A DNA stretch of 64,000 nt. Origin: Flavobacterium aquidurense. GTDB lineage: Bacteria > Bacteroidota > Bacteroidia > Flavobacteriales > Flavobacteriaceae. Shown here piece after piece: positions 62,327-64,000 of this stretch. Where the stretch lies: the NCBI GenBank assembly GCA_900107365.1, contig FNPS01000003.1:372001-436000 (forward strand). The letters run 5' to 3'. Below the pieces are notes generated by a model. It was given only the letters and a program-made list of their open reading frames with translations. It did not search any database and had not been told where the DNA came from. The translations under genes and the position numbers were made by a program. Position 1 is the stretch's first letter. Each line of letters begins with the position of its first letter.

Positions 62327-63205
62327 ATGACAAATTCTGAAAATTTTCACCGTGAAATTGCACCACTTTCAGCTGGAGACAGTTTTTTGGTCTTTGACCG
62401 AATAAAAGATCGTTTTGATTTCCCCATTCATTATCATCCCGAATTTGAAATTAATTTTATTTTTAATGCTGCTGGGGTGAAGCGTGTGGTTGGTGATCAC
62501 ATAGATGAAATTGGTGAAATTGAGTTAGTTTTGATTGGACCCAATTTGTATCATGGTTGGCAACTTCACAAATGTAAAAGCGATAAAATTCATGAAATAA
62601 CGATTCAGTTTCATAATGATTTATTTCCAGAGACATTATTGTCAAGACGAATTTTGGCTCCCATAAATGATATGTTTAACAGATCCATTCACGGAATTTT
62701 ATTTTCCGATAAAATAGCTTATGAGTTAATGCCTCGACTTATAAATCTTTCTAAATTGGACGGTATTGATTATTTTTTAGAAATAACTTCAATATTGTAT
62801 GATTTGGCGATTTCGAGAAATCAACGAATTCTTTCAAGTTACACCGTTGACTACGATAAATTTGAAGACTATGATAAAATGAAAATAATTTATGAATATG
62901 TTCAGAAAAATTTTTCAGAAAAAATCACTTTGGAAGATATTTCAACTATTGCAAATATGTCAAGTATATCGTTCAATAGGTTTATAAAAAAACGTACAGG
63001 CAAAACTTTCGTAAATTATTTAAATGACATCAGAATTGGTTATGCAGCAAGATGGTTAGTAGAAAATGATATGAGTGTTTCTGAAATTGCATACAAATCA
63101 GGCTTTAATAATATTGCTAATTTTAATCGAATATTCAAGTCAATTAAAAAATCTACACCAAGTCAGTATAAGGAAGAAGTTAATGGTATGAAACGAATAT
63201 TATAA
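62327..63205 (+). CDS. AraC-family transcriptional regulator
   Basis: A 292-residue regulator with a cupin N-terminus (DRFDFPIHYHPEFEINFIFNAAG, VLIGPNLYHGWQ) and a C-terminal AraC domain (ITLEDISTIANMSSISFNRFIKKRTGKTFVNYLNDIRIG, VSEIAYKSGFNNIANFNRIFKSIKKSTPSQYKEE). Divergent from the transporter-GH130-epimerase operon, so it is the probable local activator of mannooligosaccharide use (inference). Confidence 0.9.
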   Translation: MTNSENFHREIAPLSAGDSFLVFDRIKDRFDFPIHYHPEFEINFIFNAAGVKRVVGDHIDEIGEIELVLIGPNLYHGWQLHKCKSDKIHEITIQFHNDLFPETLLSRRILAPINDMFNRSIHGILFSDKIAYELMPRLINLSKLDGIDYFLEITSILYDLAISRNQRILSSYTVDYDKFEDYDKMKIIYEYVQKNFSEKITLEDISTIANMSSISFNRFIKKRTGKTFVNYLNDIRIGYAARWLVENDMSVSEIAYKSGFNNIANFNRIFKSIKKSTPSQYKEEVNGMKRIL

Positions 63206-63273
63206 CCATTTGTGTTTATTTATCATTGATATGTAAATTTATTGCATCTCTTATAATATTGATTAGGACTTTT

Positions 63274-63513
63274 TTATTTTGTTTGTTCTATTAGTTCAAG
63301 TTGTTTTACAATACTGCATTTTTCTAAAATTGTTCCTGGTGATAAAACTGCATTTGCTCCGATTTTAGAATTGTCTCCAACTATTGAACCAAATTTATCT
63401 GTCTTTGTCTCCACAGTATTATCCGATGTTTTGAAGTTGAATGATTCAAGTTTAAAATCGCAGTTTTGATAAAAATCATCGGTATTTGTTCTTTTAATTA
63501 AATCTTCTATCAT
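63274..63513 (-). pseudogene. C-terminal fragment of a left-handed beta-helix (hexapeptide) transferase
   Basis: A 79-residue frame (open from about 63543) ending in DKFGSIVGDNSKIGANAVLSPGTILEKCSIV, with I-G-x-x-x-x-I-G hexapeptide repeats of a left-handed beta-helix, then KQLELIEQ. Such ends occur in sugar-nucleotidyltransferases and acyltransferases. The catalytic N-terminal part is absent, so this is a relic. The parent enzyme cannot be named. Confidence 0.5.
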
Positions 63514-63623
63514 TGAGCCTTTAGTTGTAATTATTATATCAAGTTTGTTATATGTAAATTAATTAGTAATCAGTCAAAAATAATTTCGTTTCTATCCTAT
63601 CAATTCAAGTTAAAAAAAAAACA

Positions 63624-63890
63624 CTACTTAACAGTGCTGAGTAATGTGATAATATCATTTACATTATGAGAAGAAATATAATTTAATATATAATTTTCTG
63701 CTTCTTTTTTTAGGTCTGTTGAAGTTGAAAAAGTGTTCACATAGAAATCTTCATTTTCATCTTCAATATGAATAATTTCTGTATAGCCTTTAGTAATTAA
63801 TGTCCCTTTTAGTTTTAATACTTTAAGCTCACTTTCCCTGTCAATTTCTTTTTTTACTCTCAGCTTTATAGTTTTATGCATGGCATTCAT
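63624..63890 (-). CDS. Small hypothetical protein
   Basis: An 88-residue soluble protein (KTIKLRVKKEIDRESELKVLKLKGTLITKGYTEIIHIEDENEDFYVNTFSTSTDLKKEAENYI), with no recognised domain; the third residue-block ATG at 63881 is an alternative start. A terminator-like hairpin is on its upstream side. Composition is compatible with a real gene. Confidence 0.5.
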   Translation of the reverse strand: MNAMHKTIKLRVKKEIDRESELKVLKLKGTLITKGYTEIIHIEDENEDFYVNTFSTSTDLKKEAENYILNYISSHNVNDIITLLSTVK

Positions 63891-63921
63891 TTTATATTAA
63901 AGTATGGAGATATTTGATAAC

Positions 63922-63948
63922 AAAAAAGAGACTCGAAAGTCTCTTTTT
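63922..63948. terminator. Terminator hairpin at the window end
   Basis: Arms AAAGAGACT and AGTCTCTTT with a short CGA-type loop and A-run/T-run flanks. It probably serves a gene beyond the window. Confidence 0.75.
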
Positions 63949-64000
63949 GGAATTAATATATCTTTTATAAAAGCATCATTTTGCTTTTAATAATTTTTCC

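Overview
The window is AT-rich chromosomal DNA from a member of the Bacteroidota, almost certainly a Flavobacterium or close relative. The evidence is TAnnTTTG-type -7 promoter elements, weak Shine-Dalgarno sequences, a SusC/SusD pair, GIN-domain (DUF2807) proteins, a T9SS C-terminal sorting domain, a 520-residue signal peptidase I, and the gene order parA-parB-DUF5683-dapB-lepB. I see no prophage, CRISPR array or rRNA.

Layout. 0-5 kb: a housekeeping run on the minus strand (parA, parB, a DUF5683 protein, dapB, lepB), then an RlpA-like protein. 5.4-7.9 kb: a decayed tRNA relic, two small genes, tRNA-Pro(TGG) and trxB. 8-12.4 kb: a PadR regulator, a PspC-domain membrane protein and two GIN-domain surface proteins, plus DUF4870. 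13.2-20.7 kb: a copper-handling island with a 53-residue CC-motif peptide, a multicopper oxidase with a CopB-like tail, a CopA P-type ATPase with a perfect 9-bp palindrome upstream, an HMA-AraC fusion regulator, a DUF3347 protein and a Cys-rich exported protein. A toxin-antitoxin pair sits inside it, and its YoeB-like toxin is split at an A7 tract. 20.7-22.9 kb: an AraC/MFS divergent pair. 23-30 kb: a short polysaccharide-uptake locus (SusC, SusD, a DUF4957/DUF5123-like surface lipoprotein) with two LacI-type operator-like palindromes upstream. 30-40 kb: mixed genes, including two further AraC regulators, a radical-SAM/TIGR03915 DNA-repair pair, a Na+/H+ antiporter, an aldo/keto reductase and DUF763. 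41-44.5 kb: a large DUF2723 membrane protein.

44.7-63.2 kb: a beta-mannan/hemicellulose locus that is partly in ruins. Intact members are a CE15-like esterase, a GH31 with a PA14 insert, a GH5 mannanase-like lipoprotein, a LacI regulator, and a cytoplasmic set made of an AGE-family epimerase, a GH130 phosphorylase and a GPH sugar transporter, with a divergent AraC regulator. Broken members are an esterase/DNRLRE/T9SS relic with an in-frame TAG, a GH26 lacking its N-terminus and frameshifted at its end, a GH2 cut after about 126 codons by an IS21-family element, and a second GH26 full of stops on the other side of that element. The intact intracellular genes match the known route in which mannobiose is epimerised to mannosyl-glucose and then phosphorolysed. 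The extracellular depolymerising part has eroded, leaving the GH5 enzyme as the likely surviving endo-mannanase.

No locus here is clearly a new system. The best candidates for something not well described are the copper island (HMA-AraC sensor, CC peptide, copA palindrome) and the yoeB-like toxin whose reading frame breaks exactly on a canonical A AAA AAA slippery heptamer.
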